Shown: one piece after another, positions 27,828-36,971 of the stretch
How positions within the stretch are numbered: the first letter of the stretch is position 1
How the letters are laid out: every line of letters begins with the position of its first letter
Origin: Saccharicrinis sp963677655
GTDB taxonomy: Bacteria > Bacteroidota > Bacteroidia > Bacteroidales > Marinilabiliaceae
Assembly: GCA_963677655.1 (NCBI GenBank)
Contig: OY782088.1
DNA: 64,000 bases
Strand: one strand, 5' to 3'
Notes under the pieces: generated by a model
Databases searched by the model: none
The model's input: the letters and a program-made list of their open reading frames with translations, nothing else
Told to the model about the DNA's origin: nothing
Made by a program: the position numbers and the translations under genes

Positions 27828-27850
27828 TCCTTATCATAGAAAAATAAGGA
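27828..27850 (+). promoter_or_regulatory. Inverted repeat in leader of second kinase
   Basis: TCCTTAT (27828-27834) and ATAAGGA (27844-27850) pair perfectly around a 9-base loop, 21 bp before the second kinase start. The loop size equals that of the hairpin before the first kinase. Confidence 0.4.
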
Positions 27851-27871
27851 ATTGTTTTTTCGTTTAGTTTT

Positions 27872-30718
27872 ATGCAATACCCAAATATAACTCAGTATAA
27901 GCAAGCCATAATAGAACCAGATTCATTTGCAACAATTAATACAGATATTACTCCGGTTTTCGATGGCAAAGATTTAGTAATGGCATCCGGAAATTTTGCC
28001 TGTGTATTTAAGATGCAGCATAAAGGAATGTATCATGCTTTAAAATGTTTCACAAAAGATATTGATGAACGAACAGAAAGGCAAAAAAAGATTGTTGAGT
28101 ACATTAAAAATAATCCTTCTCCTTATTTTATAGATTATGAGTATTTGGAAAATGAGCTATGGATTGATATTAATGGAGGTATGGAAGTTCCAGTTTCTTG
28201 GATGGAATGGATAGAAGCCCCAACTTTGGGGCAAAAGATTAAAGAGTATTGTGATGCAGTAGATAAGGAAGGCTTAAGGTTACTTACTGAAAAATTTAGG
28301 GAGTTTGCCTTATGGATTATTGGTCAACCTTTTGCTCATGGCGATTTAAAGCATGATAATCTTCTTGTCAAAGCTGATGGTTCATTAATAATGGTGGATT
28401 ATGATGGGATGTTTATTCCTGAATTTGAAGGTAAAAATGCTTTGGAATTAGGTAGCAAATGTTACCAACATCCTATAAGAAATGAGAATCATTTTGATAG
28501 AAATATTGATGATTTTAGTATTCTAATTATTTATACTTCATTATTGGCTCTTTATGAGCATCCTTCTTTATACGAAATATATAATAATGGGCAGAATATT
28601 ATTTTTGACTTTACTGAGCAAAATAAAAAAAGTAATTCGGAACTATTATATGTAATTTCGAGCTTCAATGGTTTAAACAAAAAAATCAGTTACTTGTATG
28701 AAGTACTTGATTCAGTAGCTATATCATTAAATGATATAGCTTATGCTTTAGAGGAAGAAAATATTGAGGACAAATTACTAACCAACTTATCAAGCTTTGA
28801 ATATAGAGATAACTCAGCATTCATTAAAGTTTTTGAGGAATACATCTATTTTGAGAAGCAATCATTTAATACAGAGTTATTTGATTCAATTGAAAAAGAA
28901 GATCAATTGTGTTTAAACTATAACCTTAATGGAAATAATGAGATATCTCTTTACCACAGAGGGAAGTTATTTTACACTTTTCAATCAGAAATGAGTAAGT
29001 CAATTACTATTTTATTCAATAGGGATGTCAAGATGAAAGTGTATGTAGATGAGATTAACAATATCTTTAATGAAAAATATGTATTCAAGATTGGACTATT
29101 AATTAAAATTGAATCAGAATTTAAAAATCAAAACAATAATCAACAATTATTAGAAGAGCTAACAGGCTATTCAATACCTGTATATGGGGTAAGAGAGGTA
29201 AATGTTGAAAATAGTATTTTAACGGATGCTACTGTTTTTAAGCATTATTTTATTCCCTCACATAATTGGCATTTCTATCAAATAAAAATTTATGAAGGGC
29301 AGTTAATACGAAAAAAGAAGACTTTGGCTTCAACGCTAGAGACAGAATTAAATAAGATCTCAGTCATTACACTTAAGTATAATACTAAAAAAATAGGGAA
29401 CGTTTCACTTCATTACAAAGAACATGAATTAGTTACACTTCGAGGACCTATAAAAGAAGCTATAACTAATTTAGTGCTAAGTGGCGTAAGAATAAGAGCA
29501 TCAATCACAAATCGGGCTGCTGGTAATGATGAAATTGTTTTATCATATCAGTTGCTTTTAACTGTAGAAAGGGACAATAATAATCTTATTACATTAGAAT
29601 GGTGGAATTCTCTGTCCGAGCCCTGGAAAAAGTTATTAGCAACTAATGTAATGTGTTATGGAAAAAGTTATAAGGATTATAAGGACTATAGAAATCAGAA
29701 GAGTATCTATTATAAAGGAGATTTGTTAATAGATTACAAAACGTTGGATTATAAGGTTCTTTTAGAAGAAATTAAGTGTTTGAAGGAGCTTACTTATGAC
29801 GGTAAACTATTTGATATTGATTTATTCACACCATTACTTGTACTTAGACATATTAGAGTATTAAAAGTTTATAATAATAAGGCTGATTTAACAGTGCTAC
29901 AAAAAATGACTAATCTAGAAAGGTTGGATATTAACGAAGATGTAAATTGGGATACAATTGAAACAACAGCGAAGCTTTCGCAACTAAGAGAGCTAAATAT
30001 AAATACAGAGGGGTGGAATATGGATATGCTGTCTAATCTAACGAATCTAAGAGTTTTGAATTTATATACAGGGGGAGGTTCAATCAAGTTTGTTTCAAAG
30101 TTAACAAAGTTAGAAAAGATAATTATTGAGACATATTATGAAAGAATCTACGATAAGGATGCAATGGCTGGATTAACAAATTTAAAAGAATTAAAGATAT
30201 ACAATGATGTAGTAAATGATTTAGCTTTTTTGGGGCATTTAAATAAATTGGAAGTATTGCGTTTATATATCGCTTATGATTTAGAGGATTTGTCACTGTT
30301 GTCAAAACTGATAAATATAAGGCAGCTAGAGTTAAAATTCGACTCTGGTTCAGAAGCAGATATCACATTTATTTCAAATTTGACACAATTAGAGGTTCTT
30401 GATTTAGATTTACATAATTTAAAAAGAAATGAGAAAACAATAGACATATCATTTTTGTCAAAATTGACAAACCTTAAGCAGTTAAAAATAACTTTTGGAC
30501 GTGATCGGGATATAATTAATAGCACAGTTTTTCTAAATTTATCGAATTTAGAGGATTTGAGTCTTGATCTGTCTTTTAGTAACTGTAATTTGGCTTCATT
30601 AGCAAGTATGAAAAGTTTAAATAAAATTAAGATTAAATACGTTAATTCTAATGATTTAGCACCTATTAATGATTATCTAGCTACAGTAGAAGCTAATGGG
30701 GGGACTGTTGAAATATAA
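27872..30718 (+). CDS. Protein kinase with C-terminal leucine-rich repeats
   Basis: A 948-residue cytoplasmic protein. Residues 1-290 are the kinase (ASGNFACVFKM, YHALKCF, FAHGDLKHDNLLV, MVDYDGMF), all catalytic elements present. Residues ~300-550 contain two or three related beta-rich segments (YRDNSAFIKVFEEYIYF...SLYHRGKLFYTF and later ITLKYNTKKIGNVSLHYKEHEL). A WWNSLSEPWKKLL motif near residue 576 introduces about eleven leucine-rich repeats (LTNLERLDIN, LSQLRELNIN, LTNLRVLNLY and so on) to the end. LRRs usually bind partners, so this may be the sensing arm of the system. It starts 241 bp after the first kinase and ends 8 bp before the PP2C-DarT gene. Confidence 0.88.
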   Translation: MQYPNITQYKQAIIEPDSFATINTDITPVFDGKDLVMASGNFACVFKMQHKGMYHALKCFTKDIDERTERQKKIVEYIKNNPSPYFIDYEYLENELWIDINGGMEVPVSWMEWIEAPTLGQKIKEYCDAVDKEGLRLLTEKFREFALWIIGQPFAHGDLKHDNLLVKADGSLIMVDYDGMFIPEFEGKNALELGSKCYQHPIRNENHFDRNIDDFSILIIYTSLLALYEHPSLYEIYNNGQNIIFDFTEQNKKSNSELLYVISSFNGLNKKISYLYEVLDSVAISLNDIAYALEEENIEDKLLTNLSSFEYRDNSAFIKVFEEYIYFEKQSFNTELFDSIEKEDQLCLNYNLNGNNEISLYHRGKLFYTFQSEMSKSITILFNRDVKMKVYVDEINNIFNEKYVFKIGLLIKIESEFKNQNNNQQLLEELTGYSIPVYGVREVNVENSILTDATVFKHYFIPSHNWHFYQIKIYEGQLIRKKKTLASTLETELNKISVITLKYNTKKIGNVSLHYKEHELVTLRGPIKEAITNLVLSGVRIRASITNRAAGNDEIVLSYQLLLTVERDNNNLITLEWWNSLSEPWKKLLATNVMCYGKSYKDYKDYRNQKSIYYKGDLLIDYKTLDYKVLLEEIKCLKELTYDGKLFDIDLFTPLLVLRHIRVLKVYNNKADLTVLQKMTNLERLDINEDVNWDTIETTAKLSQLRELNINTEGWNMDMLSNLTNLRVLNLYTGGGSIKFVSKLTKLEKIIIETYYERIYDKDAMAGLTNLKELKIYNDVVNDLAFLGHLNKLEVLRLYIAYDLEDLSLLSKLINIRQLELKFDSGSEADITFISNLTQLEVLDLDLHNLKRNEKTIDISFLSKLTNLKQLKITFGRDRDIINSTVFLNLSNLEDLSLDLSFSNCNLASLASMKSLNKIKIKYVNSNDLAPINDYLATVEANGGTVEI

Positions 30719-30726
30719 AAAGGGCA

Positions 30727-32214
30727 ATGAATAGTTTAAAAATAGATCCACAAATCAATGTTGCGAACAAAAATAGTGATGTTACTTCATTAAACATAGA
30801 TAAATCAAAAGGAGTTGTTGTATTCTGTGATAGCAAAAACAATAAAGGTGTTTATAGTAATCAATGGGCAACATATTTATGCAAAAATACACCCTTTGTA
30901 CCATTATCAAATATCAAAGGATTTGAGCTTTTTTTAGAAAATAATTGGGAATCCTTTTATGAGAACTCAATTTCTAAATTATCAGATGCATTTCAACTTA
31001 AAGCATTTGAAACACAAGGGAGTTTTACAACATATACAGCTTGTTGGTTAAGGCAAGAGGATAAAAAGATTTATTATCAGTGGCTAAGCTATGGAAATGG
31101 TGCAGTGTTGATTTATAATAAAAAAGAAGATGATTTGTTTGTTCCAGAATGTGGTAATTCATTACTTGGCTTTTTGGATAATACAGGACTGATTAATTGG
31201 AAGGATGAAGAATTAGATGAAAGGTATTTGTTGACAGGGCAAGAAAAAGAATTGGATGAAAATACTGCTGTTATAATGGCAACAAATGCCATGGCAGAGC
31301 ATTTGGTTTTGTCGTATCTAATTATAAAATCAAAAAAAGATGAATATTGGGAGAAGTTAAAAGTATTGATGCAATCCGAAGAAAAATTATCAGAATTAAT
31401 TTTTAATAATCGAGATGTCTATGCTTTTAATACTTTTCAGGAAGTATTGGATAAGTGGCAATATGAAGTAAGTAACAATACTGTAGAATCCTATGTTCAG
31501 CAACTACAAAAAGAAGAAAGACTGGCAAAGGACGATGTTACTATGCAGGTTATTACTTATGATGCTAATGTCCCTGAATTTACAACTAAGCAATGTGTAA
31601 TAGAAAGCAAGCCAAAGGTAATTGTTAAGCCTCAAAAGCTAATTATAACACCTGTTTCGAAACCTAAAAAAGGTATTAGTTATAAAGCAAATAAAGATGC
31701 ATTTTTGGATGTTTTATTGGATAATCAGGTAACAAAACTGTATCATTTTACAGATTATAGTAATTTGGAATCAATAAGAAAACTTGGGGGCCTTTATTCA
31801 TGGGATTTTATGGTAAAAAATAAACATAGAATAAATGCCGCAGCTGGAGATCCATTATCACGAATGTTGGATGCTCGTTATGGGTTGCAAAATTATGTGC
31901 GTACCAGTTTCTGTAGTAATCACCCAATGATGCATATTGCAAAAAAGGATGGAAGAATTGATAATCCCGTTCTTTTGGAGATTGATCCTGTTGTGGCAAC
32001 ATTCTCTGATACATTGTTCTCCGATAAAAATGCAACAAGTAAAGATCATCAACAGGGAGGAAGTATAGAAGATTTAAAACGTATCCGATTTTATAGCTGT
32101 ATGCAAGCCGATCATTTTGATTTATGTGAGGAGGAGAGACCATTTTATCAGGCAGAAGTGATGGTGAAAGAATTTATTGCTGCAAAGTATATTTTAAATT
32201 TAAATCGTTTGTAA
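30727..32214 (+). CDS. PP2C-like domain fused to DarT-like ADP-ribosyltransferase
   Basis: A 495-residue fusion. Residues ~25-280 resemble the PP2C phosphatase encoded two genes later (FELFLENNWESFYENSISKLSDAFQLKAFETQGSF here; WEDFYN...LKKFETEGSS there), but the metal-binding aspartates (DGAGG and DDYT motifs) are eroded to VVFCDSKNN and AKDDVTM, so it may be regulatory. Residues ~337-495 match the DUF4433/DarT fold: KLYHFTDYSNLESIRKLGGL, SRMLDARYGLQNYVRTSFC, NHPMMHIAKKDGRI, LFSDKNAT and the terminal Glu in FYQAEVMVKEF. DarT enzymes attach ADP-ribose from NAD+ to DNA bases. It overlaps the next gene by one base. Confidence 0.8.
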   Translation: MNSLKIDPQINVANKNSDVTSLNIDKSKGVVVFCDSKNNKGVYSNQWATYLCKNTPFVPLSNIKGFELFLENNWESFYENSISKLSDAFQLKAFETQGSFTTYTACWLRQEDKKIYYQWLSYGNGAVLIYNKKEDDLFVPECGNSLLGFLDNTGLINWKDEELDERYLLTGQEKELDENTAVIMATNAMAEHLVLSYLIIKSKKDEYWEKLKVLMQSEEKLSELIFNNRDVYAFNTFQEVLDKWQYEVSNNTVESYVQQLQKEERLAKDDVTMQVITYDANVPEFTTKQCVIESKPKVIVKPQKLIITPVSKPKKGISYKANKDAFLDVLLDNQVTKLYHFTDYSNLESIRKLGGLYSWDFMVKNKHRINAAAGDPLSRMLDARYGLQNYVRTSFCSNHPMMHIAKKDGRIDNPVLLEIDPVVATFSDTLFSDKNATSKDHQQGGSIEDLKRIRFYSCMQADHFDLCEEERPFYQAEVMVKEFIAAKYILNLNRL

Positions 32215-32810
32215 TGATGCAAATCCACATAGAAAACAAGCGTAAAAAAACAGAAAGTATTCTTAAAAAGTACCCTGGCTGTATAATAATTGATGTTACA
32301 TCAATAACAACTGATGTCTATGTGAAATTGAGTCCGTTTTATCCAATTGGAGATATCCCTGTTCCAGGAATGAAAGATGAAAAAGCATTATGCGTTGAAG
32401 GTATTTGGCAAGGATTAAAGGTCTTTGAAAATTATACATATGATAAAAGTTATTTTAAAATATCTACAACAAATATTAAACGGACTATTCGTAAGTTTGG
32501 AAGAGTACGAGGACATTTTTATAATTGTGAATTGTTGGAGTATTTAGAGGCAAGAAGGCAGATATACTTACCCGCATATAAATATGTTTTGGAAAATAAA
32601 GTCTGTGGTTTGGTTGATAAATTGCGGGATATTGCCAATAAATCAACTTTAGTTTTATTAGATTATACAACAAATGAGTCTATTTTAGACATCACTAAAC
32701 CCCTATCGCATGCAGCTGTTATAAAAGCTGCTATTCTGAATAATTATCAAAATTTGGAGAATAAAAATAAAATTGTAAACCTAGAACCAAAACAAGGTAC
32801 TTTGTTTTAA
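32214..32810 (+). CDS. NADAR-like protein, possible DarT antidote
   Basis: A 198-residue protein that I do not recognise with certainty. The pattern LSPFYPIGDIPVPG, then VEGIWQGLKVFE, then a basic helix IKRTIRKFGRV and EARRQIYLPAYKYVLENK follows the order of NADAR motifs (LSNFxP, SxEHxxQAxKF, AKxLGR, WxxxKxxIMxxxLxxKF). NADAR proteins remove ADP-ribose from guanine and act as antidotes to DarT1 in some systems. It overlaps the DarT-fusion gene by one base, the arrangement expected of a toxin-antidote pair. The family call is an inference from motif order; another fold remains possible. Confidence 0.5.
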   Translation: MMQIHIENKRKKTESILKKYPGCIIIDVTSITTDVYVKLSPFYPIGDIPVPGMKDEKALCVEGIWQGLKVFENYTYDKSYFKISTTNIKRTIRKFGRVRGHFYNCELLEYLEARRQIYLPAYKYVLENKVCGLVDKLRDIANKSTLVLLDYTTNESILDITKPLSHAAVIKAAILNNYQNLENKNKIVNLEPKQGTLF

Positions 32811-32826
32811 TTATTAGAATAATTTT

Positions 32827-33762
32827 ATGAAATCATTAAGAGATTTACAGCCAGAAAACTGGTCAATAGCATTAAATAAAAATCAATACGAAGCACAAAT
32901 AAACAGAAAGAATCCATCGGCAATTCTTTTTATGATTGATCAATCTGGGTCAATGGGATTTACTAAGTGTAAATACAAGGGGGAAGAAATGACATATGCT
33001 CAAATTGTGGCAGAAATGATTAATGGTATGATGAGCGAGTTAATAAGCAGGTGTACAAAGGCAGAGGGCGTTAGAGATTATTTTGAAGTTTGTGTGTTAG
33101 GCTATGGGGGTTATAGTAGTATTGAAGCAAATATTTTATGGGAAGGTAATTTATTGGGTAAGCAATGGGTAAATTTGTCAGAATTAAAATCTAATGCTCG
33201 GTATGAGAAGAGGACTGTTGTTAAAACCATTCGAGGTAAAAGCAAAGTATCAGAAATTGAAGTACCATATTGGTTTCAACCTGTGGCACAAATGCAAACT
33301 CCTATGGGGAATGCATTTAAAAAAGTTCATACTCTATTAAACGATTGGATTCTTACCGATGATCATGCTAATTCTTATCCGCCTGTAGTAATAAATATAA
33401 CAGATGGAGTACCTACAGATTGTAAAGATTTGGAGTTAATTGAAGCAGCTAATAAAGTGCAGGCTTTAAATACAAAAGATGGACATGTGTTGGTTCTAAA
33501 TTGTCATATTTCTTCAGAAGGTCAGCCTTTATTATTTCCTCTAAAAAGCGAAGAACTACCAGATAGTAAATATGCAAGTGTTTTATATGAAATGTCTTCG
33601 GTAATGCCGGAAGTATTTGGCAGGGATATTTCAAATATACGTAACGACGCAGATGTATTGCCCGGCTATAGAGGAATGGGATATAATGCCAGTATGGATG
33701 CCCTTTTTAATCTTATAGATATAGGAACAAGTGGTTCAACACAACATATTACAAGAGGTTAG
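32827..33762 (+). CDS. von Willebrand factor A (TerY-like) protein
   Basis: A 311-residue cytoplasmic vWA protein. The MIDAS metal site is intact: DQSGSMGF (DxSxS) at about residues 38-45, a threonine in QTPMGNAF near residue 157 and aspartate in NITDGVPTD near residue 196. It directly precedes the PP2C gene without a gap. TerY-like vWA proteins with a kinase and a PP2C phosphatase form the known TerY-P triad of stress-response loci; the triad is complete here. Its partner and signal are unknown. Confidence 0.88.
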   Translation: MKSLRDLQPENWSIALNKNQYEAQINRKNPSAILFMIDQSGSMGFTKCKYKGEEMTYAQIVAEMINGMMSELISRCTKAEGVRDYFEVCVLGYGGYSSIEANILWEGNLLGKQWVNLSELKSNARYEKRTVVKTIRGKSKVSEIEVPYWFQPVAQMQTPMGNAFKKVHTLLNDWILTDDHANSYPPVVINITDGVPTDCKDLELIEAANKVQALNTKDGHVLVLNCHISSEGQPLLFPLKSEELPDSKYASVLYEMSSVMPEVFGRDISNIRNDADVLPGYRGMGYNASMDALFNLIDIGTSGSTQHITRG

Positions 33763-34578
33763 ATGATAAATGTAATTGGCCAAACTGTAGTCAAGGCAGA
33801 TAATGATATTTTTGATAATAAAGCAGTCCGTCAAAACGAAGATGCCTTTTTTTATAGGGATGGTATTGTCGCTTTATCAGATGGGGCAGGTGGAACTGGT
33901 TTATTTGCTGGTAAATGGGCTAAAAAGTTAGTGGAAAGCATCCCTGATAAGCCATTTGAAAAATGTAATTGTATCGATGAATGGATTGGCGTTTTTTGGG
34001 AGGATTTTTATAATGAACATGTTGATTTAGTAAGGACTGATGCTTGGAAATTAAAGAAATTTGAAACCGAGGGTTCTTCTGCAACTTTTTCTGGATTATG
34101 GTCTGTTGGTAATTCAACATATATTTATGAAAGTTATGGAGACACCTCTTTGTTTATTTATAATTCAAAAAGCGGGAGTTTGAAGATTCAGGATAACATG
34201 CAGTCTATAAATAGTTTCAATACAAATCCTGCATTATTGAACTGGCATAACGAAACGACTCCGGAAGAGTTTTTTTTCAGGAAAGAATTTAAATTGAACG
34301 AGGATGAAAATATCATAATAGCTACTGATGGAATAGCCATGTATTTACATGCAGCGTACTTGGTCTATAATAATTTGTTAAACGAAGAAATAACAGAGAG
34401 TAAAATGCGTAAGATTGTGGATTACATTAAAAAGAATCCAATTACGGATTTTAAGCGATGGATGAATCAATTAAAAGAATCATTATTATCAATAGATTCA
34501 TTTAGAGCTTTAACAATAGATTGGTACAAAAATAAAGCTCTTCCTAATGATGATTATACGGTAGTTTGGGTGGGATAA
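33763..34578 (+). CDS. PP2C-family Ser/Thr protein phosphatase
   Basis: A 271-residue PP2C phosphatase that should reverse phosphorylation by the neighbouring kinases. The metal sites are QNEDAFF, ALSDGAGG, ATDGIAMYL and the C-terminal DDYTVVWVG. The central segment WEDFYNEH...LKKFETEGSSATFSG is shared with the PP2C-like part of the DarT fusion. It begins one base after the vWA stop codon, so translation is coupled. No membrane segment is present. Confidence 0.9.
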   Translation: MINVIGQTVVKADNDIFDNKAVRQNEDAFFYRDGIVALSDGAGGTGLFAGKWAKKLVESIPDKPFEKCNCIDEWIGVFWEDFYNEHVDLVRTDAWKLKKFETEGSSATFSGLWSVGNSTYIYESYGDTSLFIYNSKSGSLKIQDNMQSINSFNTNPALLNWHNETTPEEFFFRKEFKLNEDENIIIATDGIAMYLHAAYLVYNNLLNEEITESKMRKIVDYIKKNPITDFKRWMNQLKESLLSIDSFRALTIDWYKNKALPNDDYTVVWVG

Positions 34579-34636
34579 AGAATAATAATTATTGGATATT
34601 AAAACAATTAATGATTAATAATAAATAAAGAATTCT

Positions 34637-35281
34637 ATGAGTGAAATTTTTTTCAGACCTTTCTTAGGAAAGAACTATAATAAAGAAGGTTTTGATGGTA
34701 TTAAACTGCTAATATTAGGAGAAAGTCACTACTGTAAGAACAAAAATAGTTGTCCGAAATGTGGAAAAGAAGATCCTGAAGATTGTTTTAATTTTACAAA
34801 TAATGTAGTTCAAGAATATTTAGGTTTTAAAAAAGGAGAATTTGAGAGTAAAAGTTGGATGAGTACATTTACACGTTTTACCAATGTTTTGTTAGGAGAT
34901 AAAGTAGGCAATGATGAAATAATAGATTTTTGGGAATCTATTGTGTTTTATAATTATGTTCAATCTGCATTAGAAACAAGTCGTAAAGAACCAAAATCAG
35001 AGCAGTTTTATGAAAGTGAAAAAGCATTTAAGGAAGTTCTTCGAAGATATAAACCTGATTTGATTATTGTATGGGGGATTAGATTGTGGGAATATTTGCC
35101 GGATATAGGTCATTATGGAGAGGAAAGAAAAATCCATGGTGCTATTGATAAAATATATTATTATAAATCAGGAGTAAAAGATATTCCTGCTTTTCCTGTA
35201 TATCATCCAGCTTCTTCAAAATATAATTATGATGATTCTAGGAAGATACAAAAGGCGATTGATATAATTAAAAAAAAATAG
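34637..35281 (+). CDS. Uracil-DNA-glycosylase-superfamily-like protein
   Basis: A 214-residue protein with the outline of the UDG superfamily: LLILGESHYCKN near residue 25 in the position of the catalytic GEAPG-type motif, IIVWGIRLWEYL near residue 145 and FPVYHPASSKYNYD near residue 190 as the HPSS-type loop. A CPKCGKEDPEDC segment may bind metal, as an iron-sulfur or zinc site does in some UDG classes. It lies 58 bp after the PP2C gene at the end of the plus-strand cluster. Real glycosylase activity on any base is not shown. Confidence 0.65.
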   Translation: MSEIFFRPFLGKNYNKEGFDGIKLLILGESHYCKNKNSCPKCGKEDPEDCFNFTNNVVQEYLGFKKGEFESKSWMSTFTRFTNVLLGDKVGNDEIIDFWESIVFYNYVQSALETSRKEPKSEQFYESEKAFKEVLRRYKPDLIIVWGIRLWEYLPDIGHYGEERKIHGAIDKIYYYKSGVKDIPAFPVYHPASSKYNYDDSRKIQKAIDIIKKK

Positions 35282-35593
35282 TATTAGTGGGTTGGATATG
35301 AAATTTTGTGTGTGTTAGAATTTGATTTTTATTTGTTTTTTGTAGTAAAGATTATGTAATTAATGCATTTAACCACTGTCAATCTCTAATATTTAATATT
35401 TTCATTTAGTGTAAAGCCTGAGTTTTTAAACAAATAAGTAAATCTCTAATAAGTCATGAAACGTAAATAGTAACTCTCTAAAGATATAACTATTTGCGTT
35501 TAAATACTTTAATTAAGAACTTCTTTATTATGTCTCACCATATCTTAGTTTATTTAAAATAAATCTTTTCCATTAATAGAGTAATCCTGGAGA
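35282..35593. other. Convergent intergenic region
   Basis: A 312-bp A+T-rich region between the plus-strand cluster and the minus-strand block. No gene and no strong terminator hairpin is seen. Confidence 0.4.
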
Positions 35594-36682
35594 CTAATCA
35601 AATTTCATAAAATGAAATGTAAATGCATGTTGTTTACCATTTACTGGGATCTTAAAGTATTTTGGTATAACTGTACAATCAGGTAAATCAGATTTTACTA
35701 ATTTAATTATAATAGGTAGTTCAGAAATATTCATATAGTCATTAGTCCCATTTAATAAATCGTTTAGGAAACCTTCATAATTTCGTTCACATGTAATTCC
35801 TTTATTAATTTCAATGTAATTAATAAGTTGTTGTCTGAATGAACTTTTATAGTAATTTCGGCCATAAACAATAGGAGTAGAGTTGCTTATAAATGAAAAT
35901 GCAAAATGCTCACAAGGTTCAAAAGAGTGATCTTCCCACATATCATCAGTTTTTGGTAAAACAAGTGCCTCTTCTCCACAAAATGGACAATTTACAGAAT
36001 AATAATCTTCATCATCATATAGATCATCATCATATTCAGGTCGTAAGTCACATTGTTCAATATCTTTAATATCATTGTCTTCCTTGTCATATTCATCTTT
36101 AATAATTAATTGATCTCGAACACACCAATAATCATCTGTCGTTAATGGGATTCTCGCAACAAATTCAGTACCGGTTAAGCACCCATACATTAATACAGTA
36201 CTTAATATTTCCGCATTTAGAATTCCTTTTTCCTGAATAATCTCTTTCTGATCCTTTAAATAATCGTAGATATCATTAAAATAATTTTCAAAAGTAAAGC
36301 ACATTTTATTTAGATTGTATCGAAGATTAAATGAGTATTCTTTATCCTTAGGAATTAATGAATTCTCAAAACTTAGATGTTTTCCATTTAATGCATCATC
36401 AAAAGAATATGTAAGTTCTAAATCATCGCGATAATACCTATGAGCAATAGCAGCAGCAATACCCTTATGTATCATATAATTGAACCAATTCCATACTTCG
36501 TCTTCATCTACTGTTATAAAGTTGTCTTTTACGGATTTATCTAAATCATTTAAAAAATGTATTACTAGCTCTCCTAAAATTTGCAAATTTACAGGATCAC
36601 TATCTATTGATTCGCCAACAAGAATTTCTTTACGAGCTAGTTCAACAAATTTAAGTTTTAACTCTTTTATATATTCTGACAT
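35594..36682 (-). CDS. Hypothetical zinc-ribbon protein
   Basis: A 362-residue soluble protein of unknown family. A likely zinc knuckle is at about residues 230-260 (NCPFCGEEALVLP then EPCEHFAF), preceded by a very acidic stretch (DLYDDEDYY). The N-terminal third is helical and the C-terminal part ends in short beta-like segments (GKQHAFTFHFM). It is the last gene of the minus-strand defence-like block, after the broken mcrB-like gene, at the position where an mcrC partner would be expected, but I see no McrC motif in it. Confidence 0.7.
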   Translation of the reverse strand: MSEYIKELKLKFVELARKEILVGESIDSDPVNLQILGELVIHFLNDLDKSVKDNFITVDEDEVWNWFNYMIHKGIAAAIAHRYYRDDLELTYSFDDALNGKHLSFENSLIPKDKEYSFNLRYNLNKMCFTFENYFNDIYDYLKDQKEIIQEKGILNAEILSTVLMYGCLTGTEFVARIPLTTDDYWCVRDQLIIKDEYDKEDNDIKDIEQCDLRPEYDDDLYDDEDYYSVNCPFCGEEALVLPKTDDMWEDHSFEPCEHFAFSFISNSTPIVYGRNYYKSSFRQQLINYIEINKGITCERNYEGFLNDLLNGTNDYMNISELPIIIKLVKSDLPDCTVIPKYFKIPVNGKQHAFTFHFMKFD

Positions 36683-36735
36683 GATTTGTAATTATTAAGT
36701 ATTTATATTATTTTATTTGACTTTAAAAATTTGGC

Positions 36736-36915
36736 CTATTGAATCACAGGTAATTTTACTCCTAACTTGTAAAAGCCATAATATTCCTTGATTTTATGTT
36801 TTTTAAGATCTTCATTCTTTATACTTTCAATACCGTTTTTATCTGGATAAATAATTAAACCATCTGGTATTTTATTATAATCTGAATTCTCAAAATTGTT
36901 TATTTTCATCATCAT
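36736..36915 (-). CDS. Short hypothetical frame after the mcrB remnant
   Basis: A 59-residue frame not long enough for usual cut-offs. It contains IPDGLIIYPDKNGIES and ends FYKLGVKLPVIQ. A second short frame from the TTG at about 36979 (ETKIFSYHEYCSAND) overlaps its start in another phase. Together they may be debris of one larger gene, perhaps an mcrC-type partner, but that is speculative. It may also be an ordinary small gene. Confidence 0.3.
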   Translation of the reverse strand: MMMKINNFENSDYNKIPDGLIIYPDKNGIESIKNEDLKKHKIKEYYGFYKLGVKLPVIQ

Positions 36916-36971
36916 CTAAATAGTCAGAGGAGGAATCATTAGCACTACAATATTCATGATAAGAAAAAATT

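Noticed and set aside
35594..36682. McrC partner for the McrB-like gene
   Set aside because: Position fits, but no McrC nuclease motif is visible and the zinc-knuckle is not typical of McrC.
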